This document shows positions 6,841-7,882 of a stretch of 7,882 nt of DNA, in pieces. The stretch is from Planctomycetota bacterium (lineage in GTDB: Bacteria > Planctomycetota > UBA1135 > GCA-002686595), in contig JAQBVH010000120.1 of assembly GCA_027623615.1 (NCBI GenBank), positions 1-7,882 of the forward strand. Reading direction: 5' to 3'. Under the pieces are notes generated by a model. The model worked only from the letters and a program-made list of their open reading frames with translations. It was not told where the DNA came from and did no database searches. How positions within the stretch are numbered: the first letter of the stretch is position 1; each line of letters begins with the position of its first letter. The position numbers and the translations under genes were made by a program.

Positions 6841-6883
6841 GACGGCTCCAGGCCGTCGTCCAGGACCCGGGGCCTTCCGGGTC
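6841..6883 (+). other. Two tandem hairpins in the tadA leader
   Basis: GACGGC (6841-6846) pairs with GCCGTC (6852-6857), and GACCCGG (6864-6870) pairs with CCGGGTC (6877-6883). Both stems are perfect and neither is followed by a T-run. The second ends 7 bases before the ATG at 6891, so it could restrict ribosome access there. They could be processing signals that separate tRNA-Arg from tadA mRNA, a leaky attenuator, or a translational brake. Confidence 0.45.
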
Positions 6884-6890
6884 GGATCCC

Positions 6891-7484
6891 ATGGCCCCCC
6901 AAGAGCCAGCGCAGCCGCGGCCCGATCCCGCCGATCGCCCGCCGCTTGACAACCAGGCCCGCGGTGGGGATGCCTCCTCGCCTCGGGTGGAGGAGCCGCC
7001 TTTCGCGAGCGAGGCGCCCCAAGACCAGGCCTTCATGGATCTGGCGTTGGAGCAAGCCGTACGGGCCATGGAGTTGGACGAGGTCCCGATCGGGGCCGTG
7101 ATCGTCCAGGACGGGCAGGTGATCGGGGCCGGCCACAACCGGGTCCGCACCGACCGGACCCCCCTGGCCCATGCTGAGCTCGAGGCCCTGCGCGCGGCCG
7201 TCGCCGCGACCGGCGACCCGCGCTTGCCGGGCGCGACGGTGTACACCACCGTCGAGCCCTGCTTCATGTGCGCCGGCGCCCTGTCCCATGCCCGCATCGC
7301 CCGCGTGGTGTGGGGGGTACGCGACCCAAAGTTCGGGGGCTGCGCATCACTGGGCCGGGTCCTGACGCACCCTGGCGCGAACCATCGCGCCGAGCTGTGC
7401 GAAGGGGTCGGGGCCGACCGCGCGCGCGAACTCCTCCAAATGTTCTTTCGAAGCAAACGCGAGATCCGCAAGCGACCCTCCTGA
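6891..7484 (+). CDS. tadA: tRNA-specific adenosine deaminase (A34 to inosine)
   Basis: TadA is a zinc enzyme, normally a homodimer, that deaminates A34 of tRNA-Arg(ACG). The deaminase core spans about residues 47-190: VPIGAVIV (65-72), zinc and proton-shuttle motif HAE (94-96, Glu96 catalytic), V-E-P-C-F-M-C-A-G-A (121-130, zinc ligands Cys124 and Cys127), then A-R-I-A-R-V-V-W-G-V-R-D-P-K, H-P-G-A-N-H-R and FFRSKR at the C-terminal helix. The E-P-C-x-M-C-A-G-A and N-H-R signatures point to TadA, not cytidine or guanine deaminase. With the ATG at 6891 the protein is 197 residues with a 46-residue Pro/Asp/Ala-rich N-terminal extension not typical of TadA. No Shine-Dalgarno precedes this ATG; in-frame GTG (6987) or ATG (7035) are alternatives, but the latter would clip the first helix. 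It lies 56 bases after its substrate tRNA gene and 28 bases before tRNA-Ser. Confidence 0.93.
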   Translation: MAPQEPAQPRPDPADRPPLDNQARGGDASSPRVEEPPFASEAPQDQAFMDLALEQAVRAMELDEVPIGAVIVQDGQVIGAGHNRVRTDRTPLAHAELEALRAAVAATGDPRLPGATVYTTVEPCFMCAGALSHARIARVVWGVRDPKFGGCASLGRVLTHPGANHRAELCEGVGADRARELLQMFFRSKREIRKRPS

Positions 7485-7512
7485 GGGTGGCTGGCGGCAC
7501 GTGTGAACATGT

Positions 7513-7602
7513 GGAGAGGTGCCAGAGCGGCTGAATGGACTGGTTTCGAAAACCAGCGTGTCCTCAGGGGCACCGGGGGTTCAAATCCCCCCCTCTCCGC
7601 CA
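7513..7602 (+). tRNA. tRNA-Ser(CGA)
   Basis: A 90-base type II tRNA with a long variable arm, as serine tRNAs have. The acceptor GGAGAGG pairs with CCTCTCC, followed by discriminator G and encoded CCA. The anticodon stem CTGGT/ACCAG carries loop TTCGAAA, giving anticodon CGA, which reads UCG. The T-arm is GGGGG-TTCAAAT-CCCCC. It starts 28 bases after the tadA stop with no terminator between, so it may be cut from a tadA-containing transcript. Confidence 0.97.
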
Positions 7603-7638
7603 CCCCACGGGCCTGCGATCTCGAGCGAGAACACGAGC

Positions 7639-7729
<91 letters not shown>

Positions 7730-7771
7730 CCTTCAACTTTGGGGGAAGCCCCTCTGACAAGTCGTCCCCCA

Positions 7772-7789
7772 GCCTTCGCTTGCGAAGGC
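7772..7789 (+). other. Perfect hairpin upstream of the SRP RNA core
   Basis: GCCTTCGC (7772-7779) and GCGAAGGC (7782-7789) form an 18-base palindrome that would fold as a 7-bp stem with a CUUG tetraloop. The next bases are AACGCG, not a T-run, so it is not a standard terminator. It may be a 5' processing or leader element, or part of the SRP RNA if that gene starts further left than I place it. Confidence 0.4.
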
Positions 7790-7882
7790 AACGCGAACCC
7801 GGCGGTAGGCCCGGTCCCACGCGAGATCCCCATTCCGAACCGGGTCAGGCCGGGAACGGAGCAGCCCTAAGGTTTCGGGGGT
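7790..7882 (+). ncRNA. ffs: Signal recognition particle RNA, 5' part (cut by window end)
   Basis: SRP RNA binds Ffh and guides nascent membrane and secreted proteins to the translocon. The diagnostic helix 8 is complete. TCAGG (7845-7849) faces AGCAG (7860-7864) across the Ffh-binding symmetric loop, capped by CCG-GGAA-CGG with the conserved GGAA tetraloop (7853-7856). Below it GGG/CCC (7842-7844 with 7865-7867) and AACC/GGTT (7838-7841 with 7871-7874) flank the usual unpaired UAA, and ATCCCC (7826-7831) pairs with GGGGGT (7877-7882) at the window's last bases. The remaining 3' strand lies outside, so the 5' boundary cannot be fixed by pairing; 7790 is an estimate and could be as far left as about 7740. 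No Gram-positive Alu-domain motif is visible, which favours the small bacterial type. It follows tRNA-Ser on the same strand. Confidence 0.88.

Noticed and set aside
6945..6976. A second TTGACA inside the tadA N-terminal region, as an internal promoter
   Set aside because: No acceptable -10 hexamer occurs at 16-18 bases spacing; the sequence there is GC-rich (GATGCC).

Overview
The window is about 7.9 kb of high-GC bacterial chromosome. It holds core housekeeping genes and shows no mobile element, CRISPR array or phage gene. The tRNA genes encode their own CCA ends. Shine-Dalgarno use is mixed: clear before rplQ and the small exported protein, absent before dnaE, the transcarbamylase and tadA. 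These traits suggest a Gram-negative, high-GC lineage outside the classic Proteobacteria. Planctomycetota or a similar phylum is only a guess, because no phylogenetic marker could be compared here.

Layout. (1) Positions 2-890, plus strand: the 3' end of rpoA (the alpha C-terminal domain), then rplQ (ribosomal protein L17), closed by a strong hairpin terminator. This is the usual tail of the alpha ribosomal-protein operon. (2) Positions 1105-1620, minus strand: a small predicted exported protein of unknown function, possibly DUF3124-like. It is followed by about 410 bases with no convincing gene. (3) Positions 2032-6652, minus strand: dnaE (replicative DNA polymerase III alpha subunit), preceded by a transcarbamylase of the N-acetyl/N-succinylornithine type (argF'-like). 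They are 139 bases apart with hairpins between them, so co-transcription is uncertain. (4) Positions 6718-7882, plus strand, divergent from the transcarbamylase: a near-consensus sigma-70 promoter, tRNA-Arg(ACG), tadA, tRNA-Ser(CGA), tRNA-Ser(GGA) and the start of the SRP RNA gene, cut by the window end.

How the genes fit together. The rightmost block is a translation and secretion cluster. TadA makes inosine at position 34 of tRNA-Arg(ACG), and that substrate tRNA is encoded just 56 bases upstream of the enzyme, under a promoter that could drive both. The order tadA - SRP RNA recalls the tadA-scr-dnaX-recR order of Bacillus subtilis, so dnaX is predicted just beyond the right edge. DnaE would then lie in the same neighbourhood as another polymerase III subunit.

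The most unusual protein is the transcarbamylase. It keeps the carbamoyl-phosphate motif and has a proline at the position that distinguishes N-succinylornithine from N-acetylornithine enzymes. Several other active-site positions differ from both characterised types, so its substrate is an open question.
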